Source of the DNA: Aquibacillus kalidii
GTDB lineage: Bacteria > Bacillota > Bacilli > Bacillales > Amphibacillaceae
Assembly (NCBI RefSeq): GCF_014280935.1
Contig: NZ_JACLZI010000064.1
Span: 18,421 to 82,420, forward strand
Length of the DNA: 64,000 bases
Reading direction: 5' to 3'
Part shown: positions 16,971 through 25,699 of the stretch, one piece after another
Layout of the letters: each line of letters starts with the position of its first letter
How positions within the stretch are numbered: the stretch's first letter is position 1
Program-made: the position numbers and the translations under genes
The notes under the pieces: generated by a model
Told to the model about the DNA's origin: nothing
Databases searched by the model: none
What the model saw: only the letters and a program-made list of their open reading frames with translations

Positions 16971-18377
16971 ATGAAAACCAATAATAAGCTACTTGTCTTA
17001 TTCGCAATGATGGCACTTTTACTAATTGTGACAGCATGTTCGAACAGTGCAAACGGAGAAGAAACGGAAAGTACAGAAAAAACAGATACCACTGATGCTT
17101 CTAGCAGTAGTCAGGATGATTCAACAGACAACTCCACCGGTAAAACCGAAGCTGTTTTCTGGCACGCAATGTCAGGTGCTGGCCAGGAATCACTTGAACA
17201 GATCGTTCATAACTTCAACGAATCACAAGATAAGTACACAATCACCCCAGAATTTCAAGGCTCTTATGAAGAAGCTCTAACAAAATTTCGTAGTGTTGGT
17301 GGTACGAACGATGCACCAGCGATTATTCAGACATTTGAAGTGGGTACAAAGTATATGATTGATAGTGGATTCATCCAGCCTGTTCAAACATTTATTGATG
17401 AAGAAGGTTATGATGTATCTAAACTGGAAAAGAATATCCTAAATTATTATACGGTAGACGATAAACTTTACTCTATGCCATTTAACTCCTCCACTCCTGT
17501 TATGCTTTATAATAAAGATGCATTTAAAGAAGTAGGCTTAGATCCAGAAAAGGCCCCTCAAACGTTTGCTGAAATTAAAGAAGCAGCTGAGAAATTAACG
17601 AAGAAAAACGGGGGCGCAACGGAACGTTATGGTTTTTCTATCCTAAACTATGGTTGGTTCTTTGAAGAATTAGTGGCAACTCAGGGCGGAATGTACGTAA
17701 ATAACGAAAATGGAAGATCTGATAATGCAACAGAAGCCACTTTTAACGGAGAAGAAGGATTACGTGTCTTTGAAATGATTAATGACATGAATAAAGCAGG
17801 TACATACGGTAACTTCGGTTCAAATTGGGATGATATCCGAGCAGCATTCCAAACTGGAAAAACAGCTATGTATTTAGACTCCTCTGCAGGTGTTGCCAAT
17901 ACTATTGAAACAGCACCATTTGATGTTGGTGTTGCCTATATTCCATATTCTGAGGAAGCAGAAAGACATGGCGTTATCATCGGTGGTGCTTCGTTATGGA
18001 TGTCTAAAGGAATAAATGAAGAAAAACAAAAAGCAGCATGGGAATTTATGAAATACTTACAAACTCCTGAAAGCCAAGCAAAATGGCATGTTGACACAGG
18101 CTACTTTGCAATTAATCCTGCAGCCTATGAAGAAGACTTAGTAAAAGAAAAGTGGGAAAAGTATCCCGAGCTAAAAGTTACTGTCGAACAGTTACAAGCT
18201 ACTAAGCCATCACCAGCAACCCAAGGTGCTTTGATTTCTGTTTTCCCTGAATCTCGTCAACAAGTTGTTACATCCATGGAAAATCTGTTGCAAGGTACTG
18301 ATCCACAAGAAGCCCTTGATAGAGCAGCAAAAGAAACAAATCGTGTGATGGAACAAGCAGCAAGAGCTAACCAGTAA
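16971..18377 (+). CDS. ugpB: Glycerol-3-phosphate-type ABC transporter substrate-binding lipoprotein
   Basis: Lipid-anchored extracellular binding protein. The signal peptide ends at lipobox IVTAC (Cys about residue 23), followed by a Ser/Thr/Asp-rich linker (residues 25-58). The extracellular-binding-protein family 1 fold starts at VFWHAMSGAGQESLEQIVHN. FWHAMSG, TFAEIKEAAEKL, GWFFEELVATQGG and FPESRQQVVTSMENLL resemble UgpB. The ligand, sn-glycerol-3-phosphate or a glycerophosphodiester, is inferred from this similarity, the Pho box and the neighbouring GDPD. It is last in the operon and followed by a terminator. Confidence 0.88.
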   Translation: MKTNNKLLVLFAMMALLLIVTACSNSANGEETESTEKTDTTDASSSSQDDSTDNSTGKTEAVFWHAMSGAGQESLEQIVHNFNESQDKYTITPEFQGSYEEALTKFRSVGGTNDAPAIIQTFEVGTKYMIDSGFIQPVQTFIDEEGYDVSKLEKNILNYYTVDDKLYSMPFNSSTPVMLYNKDAFKEVGLDPEKAPQTFAEIKEAAEKLTKKNGGATERYGFSILNYGWFFEELVATQGGMYVNNENGRSDNATEATFNGEEGLRVFEMINDMNKAGTYGNFGSNWDDIRAAFQTGKTAMYLDSSAGVANTIETAPFDVGVAYIPYSEEAERHGVIIGGASLWMSKGINEEKQKAAWEFMKYLQTPESQAKWHVDTGYFAINPAAYEEDLVKEKWEKYPELKVTVEQLQATKPSPATQGALISVFPESRQQVVTSMENLLQGTDPQEALDRAAKETNRVMEQAARANQ

Positions 18378-18383
18378 GGTAAG

Positions 18384-18424
18384 AAACAGTACCATCTCTA
18401 TTTAAGGTGGTACTGTTCTTTTAT
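18384..18424 (+). terminator. Terminator of the ugp operon
   Basis: AACAGTACCA pairs with TGGTACTGTT across a 13-base loop and is followed by CTTTTAT, a few bases after the ugpB stop. Confidence 0.85.
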
Positions 18425-18433
18425 CCCTGTAAT

Positions 18434-18463
18434 ATAAAAACCCCTCTGTTCAATAAAGGGGTA
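18434..18463 (-). terminator. Hairpin, probable minus-strand terminator
   Basis: On the minus strand ACCCC pairs with GGGGT and is followed by a T run. It could end the transcript from the exonuclease and MazG-like genes. The 230 bases between it and the exonuclease stop hold nothing I recognise. Confidence 0.5.
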
Positions 18464-18699
18464 AAATCATTATTCGGTTCAATGACATTTCTTTCTTATA
18501 TGTAACGACTTCCCTTCAGATCATAGCGACCCTCAAGGAAAATGTAACATATCAGAAATATTAGGTCTTTCATTTTGTCAGATTGTCTTTCGAAGTAATT
18601 AGGTCTCCTATTACAATAAATGAATTCCTCACTCGTTTGTGTAAGAAGTAGCCAATGAAGGACATTAATCATTCAATTATTCATTACTTACCTGTTTCA

Positions 18700-19311
18700 T
18701 TACCTTACAATTCCAGATTTTTTCTTTTTGCGTCTTAACTTAGGTGTAATATAACTTCTTTCAAAAATTTTACCGCTCGATATTTGGCAGGAGTCTGCTA
18801 ATTCTATTACACTATTTTTAGACTTTTCCCTCATCGCTTCTGTTAACAAATGTACTACCACCCTGGCATCGTCTAATGCATGATGGTGAGAAAAAGATAT
18901 ATTCTTACTATCAGCTAATGTATTCAGTTTATAATTTGGCAGTCCTGGCCATAATTGTTTAGCAAGCATAACAGAACAGAAATACTGCATGTCCGGATAA
19001 ACAATATCAAACCTGTCTAATGTAGCTCGTAATACACTCATATCAAAGCTAGCATTATGGGCGACCACAATATTATCAACGAGATACGGCTCAATCGATG
19101 GCCATATTTCTTTAAAAGTAGGTGCATTCATGACATCCATTTCTGTTATTCCATGCACATTTATGTTATGTATCTCAAAATCTGTCAATGGATTAATCAA
19201 ACTATAAAACTCATCTATTATACCGTTTTCGTCACCAACAACTATCCCTACAGCACATGGACTGTTACGATAACGATTTGCCGTTTCAAAATCGATTGAA
19301 ATTACATTCAT
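18700..19311 (-). CDS. DnaQ-like 3'-5' exonuclease (DEDDh)
   Basis: Stand-alone exonuclease related to the epsilon subunit of DNA polymerase III and RNase T. Three exonuclease motifs are visible: Exo I DFETA (residues 7-11), Exo II HNASFDMSVL and Exo III HHALDDARV with the DEDDh histidine. The C-terminus is basic (KLRRKKKKSG), suitable for nucleic-acid contact. It is 203 residues with no polymerase domain. The downstream end of the MazG-like gene lies about 40 bases upstream, so the two may share a transcript. Confidence 0.88.
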   Translation of the reverse strand: MNVISIDFETANRYRNSPCAVGIVVGDENGIIDEFYSLINPLTDFEIHNINVHGITEMDVMNAPTFKEIWPSIEPYLVDNIVVAHNASFDMSVLRATLDRFDIVYPDMQYFCSVMLAKQLWPGLPNYKLNTLADSKNISFSHHHALDDARVVVHLLTEAMREKSKNSVIELADSCQISSGKIFERSYITPKLRRKKKKSGIVR

Positions 19312-19349
19312 TTCTAATCCTCCAACTATTTGGTCTATCGAATCATCTC

Positions 19350-19757
19350 CTATTCTATCAGATCAGAATCTACTTTTGGTCGAATAACCTTTATATCCTT
19401 ATTTTTCCTGTGTTTAACTTCTTCCATCTTAGCATAAAAGCTTTCTTCCAAATCTATTTCAAAATAATTAGCCATTTTAGTTATATAAGCTAAACAATCA
19501 GCCATTTCCTTCCCGACATCCTGTTTTATTTCTTCTTTCGCTAATCGAAAAGCATCTTCACTGTTCATTCCATTATTTATTTGAGTATTGGTAAAATTAA
19601 ATGCTTTTCTAAGTTCCTCTGCAATTTCTGCAACTTCTGTCGTCAATAGCATGTAATTGTTCATCAAAGATGATTTAGTTGTTTCATAATTCACTGTTTG
19701 TATATCCCAATTCATTTCCTTTTGAAATTCGCGTGCATAAGCTTGCAATTCTTTCAT
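19350..19757 (-). CDS. MazG-like nucleotide pyrophosphohydrolase
   Basis: All-alpha NTP pyrophosphatase-type protein of 135 residues. The helix LLTTEVAEIAEELRKAF supplies the ExxE metal-binding pair, and KEMADCLAYITKMAN holds the downstream acidic residues of the MazG/dUTPase-like fold. Such enzymes remove damaged or excess nucleoside triphosphates; the substrate cannot be read from sequence. The ribosome binding site is weak (GGGGATG, 6-8 bases from the ATG). It lies just upstream of the DnaQ-like gene on the same strand. Confidence 0.8.
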   Translation of the reverse strand: MKELQAYAREFQKEMNWDIQTVNYETTKSSLMNNYMLLTTEVAEIAEELRKAFNFTNTQINNGMNSEDAFRLAKEEIKQDVGKEMADCLAYITKMANYFEIDLEESFYAKMEEVKHRKNKDIKVIRPKVDSDLIE

Positions 19758-19883
19758 TACATCATCCCCTAGTTATATAAGATTCAAAGATTTGATTTGT
19801 GATTTATTTTAACATTCTCTACTTCTCCCGTAACTACTGTTGCTTATTTCGTAATATGTATAGAATCACCAGTAAGTTGAGAC

Positions 19884-20015
19884 GTTGATTTCCGCTCCGG
19901 GCAGTTGCTTTCCGTGGGCAACGCCTCAGCCTCCTCGGTCGCAAAGAACGCTCCCTGTGGGGTCTTCAGCTGTTGCTTTTCCCACAGGAGTCAACTGCCC
20001 TCCGCTCCAATCAAC
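19884..20015. repeat. GC-rich palindromic dispersed element, copy 1
   Basis: A GC-rich block in AT-rich surroundings, bounded by GTTGATT (19884) and AATCAAC (20009-20015). Inside, GGGCAGTTG (19899-19907) pairs with CAACTGCCC (19992-20000). The core contains CTTTCCGTGGGC, GCCTCAGCCTCCTC, GCAAAGAACGCTC and TCCCACAGGAGT. A second, inverted copy lies at 20117-20240. Similar GC-rich elements are, to my recollection, scattered through Bacillaceae genomes and produce spurious ORFs. Confidence 0.75.
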
Positions 20016-20116
20016 CAACAAAGGTGGAAAAATTGTAGGAGTAACAGTCCTTAGAATCAACGCTTTAGTTGGGAGATTAGTGATTAATGTTTTAAAGAGG
20101 TAGAAATCTATCATAA

Positions 20117-20240
20117 GTGTAGGCAGAATACGGAGACTCCTGTGGGAACAGCACGAGGTGAAGATCCCGGAAGAGCGTTCTTTGCTCTGAGGAAGCTGAG
20201 GCCGTGCCCACGGAAAGCGGAGTATTCTGCCGGAACGAGT
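20117..20240. repeat. GC-rich palindromic dispersed element, copy 2 (inverted)
   Basis: Reverse-complement relative of the element at 19884-20015. Read on the minus strand it has GCTTTCCGTGGGC, GCCTCAGCTTCCTC, GCAAAGAACGCTC and TCCCACAGGAGTC in the same order. Its closing stem is different in sequence but again perfect: GGCAGAATAC (20122-20131) with GTATTCTGCC (20222-20231). Together the two copies fill the gap between the MazG-like gene and ykkC. Confidence 0.75.
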
Positions 20241-20411
20241 TCAAGCACACATCCAAAAGGTTTTAATAAAGTTACTACAGATTTTATCTCAATTGCGTAA
20301 TTCTGAAAGTACCGTTTGCGGAAAGAGTCATTTTAAATATTATCATAAAATCCAGATCTGTTTACATCCTCCATATTAACTGACACAGCAATATAATAAG
20401 GAAGTCTCTTT

Positions 20412-20444
20412 ATTGACACGTAAACGTCAATGTGAAAATATATA
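20412..20444 (+). promoter_or_regulatory. Probable ykkCD promoter with 6-bp palindrome
   Basis: ATTGAC (20412-20417) and GTCAAT (20426-20431) form an inverted repeat that overlaps a perfect -35 TTGACA (20413-20418). AATATA or TATATA follows 18-20 bases later as -10. The position suggests a repressor or a MerR-type activator. No regulator gene is adjacent. Confidence 0.45.
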
Positions 20445-20521
20445 GCTACTGAGTCGCGAGTCAATTAAAAAAATTATATCTTATAGAGGGTAATTTAAGA
20501 GAGTGAAAGGGAGTTTTCATT

Positions 20522-20863
20522 ATGAACCGATATTGGTCGCTAGTAGTTCTGGCGGCAGTATTTGAGGTCGGTTGGGTTTCTGGCTTAAAACATGCAGAGT
20601 CAATTTTAGAGTGGTCTTTGACGATTGGGGCAACGGTTATAACATTTATCATACTTCCAATTACCGCCAAATATCTACCTATTGGAACTGTGTATTCTGT
20701 GTTTGCGGGTCTCGGTACTGTTGGAACAGTTTTAGTAGAAATGATTTTTTTCGAGGAGCCATTTAACTTGTTAAAGGTGCTTCTAATTGGCACGCTATTA
20801 ATTGGTGTCGTTGGACTAAAAATAGTTTCCAATCAACCAGAAACTAGTAAGGATGTGGCATAA
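20522..20863 (+). CDS. ykkC: Paired small multidrug resistance (SMR) pump subunit YkkC
   Basis: Four-helix SMR protein of 113 residues that works as a heterodimer with YkkD. The start LVVLAAVFEVGWVSGLKHA is close to B. subtilis YkkC and contains the essential membrane glutamate in the first helix (AAVFEV). GTVYSVFAGLGTVGTVLVE is the conserved third-helix region. Substrates of such pairs include toxic cations and, for some SMR classes, guanidinium. The GGGAG ribosome binding site lies 8 bases upstream, and the ykkD start overlaps the stop by one base. The guanidine-I riboswitch that precedes B. subtilis ykkC is not visible here. Confidence 0.88.
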   Translation: MNRYWSLVVLAAVFEVGWVSGLKHAESILEWSLTIGATVITFIILPITAKYLPIGTVYSVFAGLGTVGTVLVEMIFFEEPFNLLKVLLIGTLLIGVVGLKIVSNQPETSKDVA

Positions 20864-21174
20864 TGCCTTGGTTAGCAATTATCATAGCAGGATGTCTTGA
20901 AGTGACAGGTGTAATAAATATTAAGCGACTGGCAATGAAAAAGTGGGATGCAATTATTTGGTTAATCATTACCTTTGGATCAAGCCTCGCACTTCTATCC
21001 TATGCTATGCAATCATTATCCATGGGCGTTGTCTATGGTGTATGGACTGGAATAGGTACAGTAGGTTCAGCATTAATAGGAATGTGGATTTACGCTGAAC
21101 CGAAGGATTGGAAACGAATATTATTCATATCCATCATCTTAGCCTCCGCTGTTGGATTAAAGTTAATCACATAA
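20863..21174 (+). CDS. ykkD: Paired small multidrug resistance (SMR) pump subunit YkkD
   Basis: Second SMR subunit, 103 residues with four helices. The AGCLEVTGV first helix holds the essential Glu. LLSYAMQSLSMGVVYGVWTG and the following GIGTVGSALIG match YkkD. It is translationally coupled to ykkC (TAATG overlap), as expected for an obligate antiparallel heterodimer. Confidence 0.88.
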   Translation: MPWLAIIIAGCLEVTGVINIKRLAMKKWDAIIWLIITFGSSLALLSYAMQSLSMGVVYGVWTGIGTVGSALIGMWIYAEPKDWKRILFISIILASAVGLKLIT

Positions 21175-21190
21175 TACTAAAACTTACAAT

Positions 21191-21221
21191 TAAAAAGGGA
21201 TGAGTACGGTTAACTCATCCC
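21191..21221 (-). terminator. Terminator of the cyd operon
   Basis: GGGATGAG pairs with CTCATCCC around a 9-base loop. Read on the minus strand it is followed by TTTTTAATTG, and it begins five bases after the cydC stop. The plus-strand side, after ykkD, lacks a T run. Confidence 0.8.
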
Positions 21222-21225
21222 CTAA

Positions 21226-22971
21226 CTATATACCTGATAGGTACTTCCTGACAGACTTAGGAACATCCAAATAATACAATCCGCGATATCTAGCGTCCTT
21301 TTTCATTAACTCCTGATGACTACCTCTCATGACTATTTTCCCGTCTTCTAAAAAGATAACTTCATCCATCTTCTGTACACCTGTTAAATGATGCGTAATC
21401 CATATTAATGTCTTATCTTGTAGTGCGGTAAAAATGGTAGTTAGCAAAGCTGACTCCGTTTCTGGATCTAGACCTACTGTCGGTTCATCAAGGATCACAA
21501 CCGATGAGCCTTTTAACAAGGTTCTAGCTAACGCAATGCGTTGCTGTTGTCCACCACTAAAAATGCTTCCTGATTCAGACATATGTGTGTCAAATCCTTT
21601 AGGTAAAGTCATAATGTAATCATACAACCCTACTTTTCTGGCAACCTCATAAACTTCTTCTGCTGCCGCATTTTGATTAGCTAGACGAATATTATTATAA
21701 ATTGTTGTATTAAAAAGGTGCGGTCGCTGATTTAAAACAGATATTTTTTCAAATAACGAATCACCAATTGCTTGTGGTGAATAACCATTTATCTCAACTT
21801 GTCCTTGAGTAGCACCTCTTACACCTGTAATTAATTGTACGATACTAGATTTTCCTGCTCCACTTCTTCCGAGTATCGCTATTTTTTCCCCTTGGGATAT
21901 AGTTAAATCAATTCCATTTAATACAAATCGTTCAGAATCAGGATATTTAAAGAATACATCTTTAAGATTAATCAACATGTTATTATTCGAAAGAGTTTGA
22001 TATTCATGATTATCGTCTTCCCCAATATGTTCCTCTAGCTGTTTTAACCGATGAATCGAATCACTATACTCAGGAAGCTTCTCTATTGCGTCTGAAACAG
22101 GTAAGAAAGCCTCTGAAATACTAATGGTTACTAATACAAAAGCTGCAATCATAGTAACGGATAGGCGGTCGGATCCAACCATGCCACTACTCCAATAAAC
22201 CATCGATATAACGATTGCTCCGATTACTAATTGGCTAATAAAGTCCCGGAGTCTTTTTACTTTTTTAGCCTTTGCTTCCAAACGAGTTACGATTTGATCT
22301 TTTACCTGGGATTGATTAATTAATTCCGATTGTCTACCCGTTACCATCCAATCTCGTATTCCTAAAGTAGAATCAGTTAATTCCTGATACTGAATGTTAC
22401 GATCTTTCTTTATAAACTTTAAACTAATTCGTAAGTATGCTAATGATGCAATAGGAATTAGGATTACTAGCAGAAATACATAACAAGCGATTAATATGGC
22501 GAATGTCCAATCAAACCATCCCAGAGATAATACGACAGTAGCATACATACCTAGCGAAACGATACTTGGTAAGATAGTTCTAATAAATAGATCTTGTAAA
22601 TGATCAATATCATCAACTAGAACTCCCAAAACACTACCCGTTTTTAATCTAGAGTGTAAAAAGGCTGCTTGTAGTTCCAGTACTCGATAAAGTTTACCTC
22701 GCATGTCTGATAGTATTCCTAAAATAGTATGATGACTACTTAACCTAGAAAGATATTGAATCACCGCTCGGCTAATACCAAATGTTCTAACTCCTACAAT
22801 TGGTACATAGACCATCAAAATATTCTCCGGTCTAAGTGCAGACTTTGAAATAAGAAACCCAGATGTAAACATTAAAGCAGACCCACAAAATAAAGCGAAT
22901 AGTCCGAGAAATATACTTAGTAATAATCCTTTATAGTGTAATTTCACATATGGGATTAGCCATGTTTTCAT
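21226..22971 (-). CDS. cydC: Thiol/heme-type ABC exporter subunit CydC
   Basis: Half-transporter of the heterodimeric CydDC exporter required to assemble cytochrome bd, reported to export cysteine/glutathione or bind heme. Six N-terminal membrane helices are followed by an ATPase with Walker A GRSGAGKSS, signature FSGGQQQRIALARTL and Walker B VVILDEPTVGLD. 581 residues. The start overlaps the cydD stop by four bases (ATGA). B. subtilis uses the opposite C/D naming for this pair; I follow the E. coli-based usage. Confidence 0.9.
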   Translation of the reverse strand: MKTWLIPYVKLHYKGLLLSIFLGLFALFCGSALMFTSGFLISKSALRPENILMVYVPIVGVRTFGISRAVIQYLSRLSSHHTILGILSDMRGKLYRVLELQAAFLHSRLKTGSVLGVLVDDIDHLQDLFIRTILPSIVSLGMYATVVLSLGWFDWTFAILIACYVFLLVILIPIASLAYLRISLKFIKKDRNIQYQELTDSTLGIRDWMVTGRQSELINQSQVKDQIVTRLEAKAKKVKRLRDFISQLVIGAIVISMVYWSSGMVGSDRLSVTMIAAFVLVTISISEAFLPVSDAIEKLPEYSDSIHRLKQLEEHIGEDDNHEYQTLSNNNMLINLKDVFFKYPDSERFVLNGIDLTISQGEKIAILGRSGAGKSSIVQLITGVRGATQGQVEINGYSPQAIGDSLFEKISVLNQRPHLFNTTIYNNIRLANQNAAAEEVYEVARKVGLYDYIMTLPKGFDTHMSESGSIFSGGQQQRIALARTLLKGSSVVILDEPTVGLDPETESALLTTIFTALQDKTLIWITHHLTGVQKMDEVIFLEDGKIVMRGSHQELMKKDARYRGLYYLDVPKSVRKYLSGI

Positions 22972-24689
22972 TGAATACCCTCCAGTTGCGTTAGTATAAG
23001 TGAGTAATATTCTCCCTTTAGTTTCATTAATTCATCAAGCGTTCCCATTTCCGCAATTTCCCCATCTTTTAGAACAATAATTCGATCCATTTGTTCCATC
23101 CAGTGTAAGCGGTGTGTAGCAAAAAAGACCAATTTATTTTCAAATAAACCTAGCATCTTTTCCTTTAATTCATATTCTGTTTCAATATCTAAATGGGCTG
23201 TTGGTTCATCAAGAAGTAAAATAGGACGATCACTTACAAGCGCTCTTGCTAAAGCAACCCGTTGCTCTTGCCCCCCACTCAGAGACCTTTGACCATTGCC
23301 AATTTCTTCATCCAAGCCGTTTGGTAAGCTCTTCATCATTTCGATTAGCCCTGCAGAAACGACTGCCTTTTCAACCATATCCCTAGTAGCATCCTGATTA
23401 TAGAAACGAATATTTTCTGCCAACGAATCACTAAACAAATAAGGATGCTGCGGAAGATAGGTCACTTGCTTTCGCCATCCATTAGAAGTTAGAGTCGGTA
23501 GGATTTGGTCATGGACTCGAAATGTACCTTGATCTGGCTGTAAAAAACCACCTAAGATATCAATTAACGTAGATTTTCCAGCCCCACTAGCACCAACAAT
23601 TCCAATTCTTTCAAAGCCTTTCACCTGAAATCCTATGGAAGACAAGGCGCTTTGTTGATCATTTTCATGAGCGTAATTTACTGATGATAACTTAAGAATA
23701 CTTGAACGGTTCCACCCTTTTGAAGAGGAAACGACGAGTTCGTCCTTCTCTTCTTCTTCGATAATCGTACGAATTGCTTTTGCAGCTTCCTGTCCATTTA
23801 AAGTAGCGTGATAATCGGAGCCTACTTCTTTAATTGGTAAAAAAAATTCAGGAGATAAAATTAAGATAAGAAGAGCTACATCTAGCAGTAGCTCCCCATT
23901 TATCAGTCGTAACCCTAAACCTACAGCAACAGACGCCACGGATAGCATAGTAAAAAAGTCCAATGCAAAAGATGATAAAAAAGCAATTCGTAAAGTTCCC
24001 ATAGTTGATTTTCGGTAAGAATCACTTACATCGTCAATTGTAGCCCCATGCTTCTTACTTAAACCCAAATATTTTAACGTTTCCATGCCCCTCAAGGAAT
24101 CTAGATAGTGATTAGAAAGTAGGTGATAGTCATCCCACTGTTTTTCCATTTTTTTATTAGCTGCCAATCCAAGTAATATCATGAAGGCAACTATAATTGG
24201 TAATGTTAAAAATAGAATGATACTAGACAGCTTATCTTGAAAAAACACATAGATAAAGATTACCGCAGGAATTACAAAGGCTGCTACCATTTTGGGAATC
24301 AGTAATTCTAAATAAGTACGTACTTGTGTTGTGCCTTCCATCGCTAAAGTGACAAGCTTAGCTGTCCCTTGTTTATTTGTAAACTTGGGGCCAAGCTCAA
24401 AAATTTTCGTTAAAAGCTGTTTTTTCATCGTTATACTTGTTCGCTGAGCATAATGGAACGTTATTTTCTTTTTGATCATAACAACGAAGTGTCTTATGAC
24501 AAATGTAGTGATAAATAGTATCCCTATCGTCAGCGTTTTTCGGAAAATAGATCCATTAAATAACTGAAATAGCCAGGTAGAAAGCAATTTAGCCTGTAAA
24601 ATAATTGAAGCTACTTCTATCAATGTGATGAATAGTACACTAGCCAGTACCTTCATAATTCCTTTATATGCTAGTAAGTCTCTACCCAT
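22968..24689 (-). CDS. cydD: Thiol/heme-type ABC exporter subunit CydD
   Basis: Partner half-transporter of CydC with six N-terminal membrane helices and an ATPase domain: Walker A GASGAGKST, signature LSGGQEQRVALARAL, Walker B ILLLDEPTAHLD. 573 residues. Its ATG overlaps the cydB stop by one base (TGATG), so the four cyd genes form one translationally coupled unit with the order A-B-D-C. Confidence 0.9.
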   Translation of the reverse strand: MGRDLLAYKGIMKVLASVLFITLIEVASIILQAKLLSTWLFQLFNGSIFRKTLTIGILFITTFVIRHFVVMIKKKITFHYAQRTSITMKKQLLTKIFELGPKFTNKQGTAKLVTLAMEGTTQVRTYLELLIPKMVAAFVIPAVIFIYVFFQDKLSSIILFLTLPIIVAFMILLGLAANKKMEKQWDDYHLLSNHYLDSLRGMETLKYLGLSKKHGATIDDVSDSYRKSTMGTLRIAFLSSFALDFFTMLSVASVAVGLGLRLINGELLLDVALLILILSPEFFLPIKEVGSDYHATLNGQEAAKAIRTIIEEEEKDELVVSSSKGWNRSSILKLSSVNYAHENDQQSALSSIGFQVKGFERIGIVGASGAGKSTLIDILGGFLQPDQGTFRVHDQILPTLTSNGWRKQVTYLPQHPYLFSDSLAENIRFYNQDATRDMVEKAVVSAGLIEMMKSLPNGLDEEIGNGQRSLSGGQEQRVALARALVSDRPILLLDEPTAHLDIETEYELKEKMLGLFENKLVFFATHRLHWMEQMDRIIVLKDGEIAEMGTLDELMKLKGEYYSLILTQLEGIQ

Positions 24690-25699
24690 CAGTACTCCAA
24701 ATGCTCATTTTGTGTTACGCGTTTCCGGAAAATATAATAGCTCCAAATCTGATAAGCTAGTACAAAAGGAAGTAGCGTAACAGCAACAATAGTCATTACT
24801 TTTAAGGAATAATGTCCAGAGGCAGCGTTGTAAATAGTTAAATCAAACGCAGAACCTAAACTACTAACCATTAAACGTGGGAATAACCCAATAAATACAG
24901 AAGAAACGGTTAAACCAATGGTGAGTCCCGTCATAACAAATGACCAACCATCTTTTCTTTTATTTGCAAATATACTAGTAAGGATGACTGCTAATACGAT
25001 GAATAGAAAAATTGGAATTAGTATAACGCCTCTTGCTTTAAAAATATCTGTATTAAAATAGGAAGCTATTACAAATACTACTAACGATAGTCCAACTGTA
25101 ACGACTAACTTTTTTGCCAATGAACGTGCTCTATTTTGCAAGTCACCTGTCGTTTTTAATGTGATAAAAAATAATCCATGTAAAAAGCACAGTAAAGTAA
25201 CAGCAATACCACTTATTACAGTGTACACATTAACAACATCAGATAAAGAAGCATATATATTCATCTCATTATCTATTGGAAGTCCTTTAAGAAAAGCTGC
25301 AAATACTACTCCCCATAGAAAAGGATTAAGCAATCCACTAACAAAAATAGTCCAGTCCCATGTATTTCTCCATCTTGGGTTCTCTAGCTTACTTCTAAAC
25401 TCAAATGCTACCCCACGACCAATTAGTAATAGTAGCATAAATACGAGTGGTAGATATAACCCACTGAATAAAGTTGCATACCAATTTGGGAATGCTGCAA
25501 ACATTGCTCCACCAGCAGTTATTAACCAAACCTCGTTCCCATCCCAAACAGGACCTATCGTGTTAATTAATACCCGACGTTCTGCATCTGTCTTAGCAAG
25601 AAAACGAACAGACATACCAACTCCAAAATCAAATCCTTCTAGGAACAAAAATCCCACAAATAAAATAGCAATCAAAACAAACCATAACTCATTTAGCAT
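24689..25699 (-). CDS. cydB: Cytochrome bd ubiquinol/menaquinol oxidase subunit II
   Basis: Heme-poor structural subunit of the bd-type terminal oxidase. LNELWFVLIAILFVGFLFLE and GFDFGVGM form the typical first helix, and GPVWDGNEVWLITAGGAMFA is highly conserved in CydB. About nine helices. The start ATG at 25699 follows AAAAGGGGGG and lies inside the end of cydA, an 11-base overlap; the farther in-frame ATG at 25720 is rejected because it contains the ribosome binding site. Confidence 0.94.
   Translation of the reverse strand: MLNELWFVLIAILFVGFLFLEGFDFGVGMSVRFLAKTDAERRVLINTIGPVWDGNEVWLITAGGAMFAAFPNWYATLFSGLYLPLVFMLLLLIGRGVAFEFRSKLENPRWRNTWDWTIFVSGLLNPFLWGVVFAAFLKGLPIDNEMNIYASLSDVVNVYTVISGIAVTLLCFLHGLFFITLKTTGDLQNRARSLAKKLVVTVGLSLVVFVIASYFNTDIFKARGVILIPIFLFIVLAVILTSIFANKRKDGWSFVMTGLTIGLTVSSVFIGLFPRLMVSSLGSAFDLTIYNAASGHYSLKVMTIVAVTLLPFVLAYQIWSYYIFRKRVTQNEHLEY

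Noticed and set aside
19885..20114. Short open frames on both strands in the GC-rich block
   Set aside because: They fall inside the palindromic repeat, lack ribosome binding sites and are by-products of its GC content.
20240..20520. Guanidine-I (ykkC) or mini-ykkC riboswitch before ykkCD
   Set aside because: The conserved aptamer blocks were not found by eye; a covariance search would be decisive.
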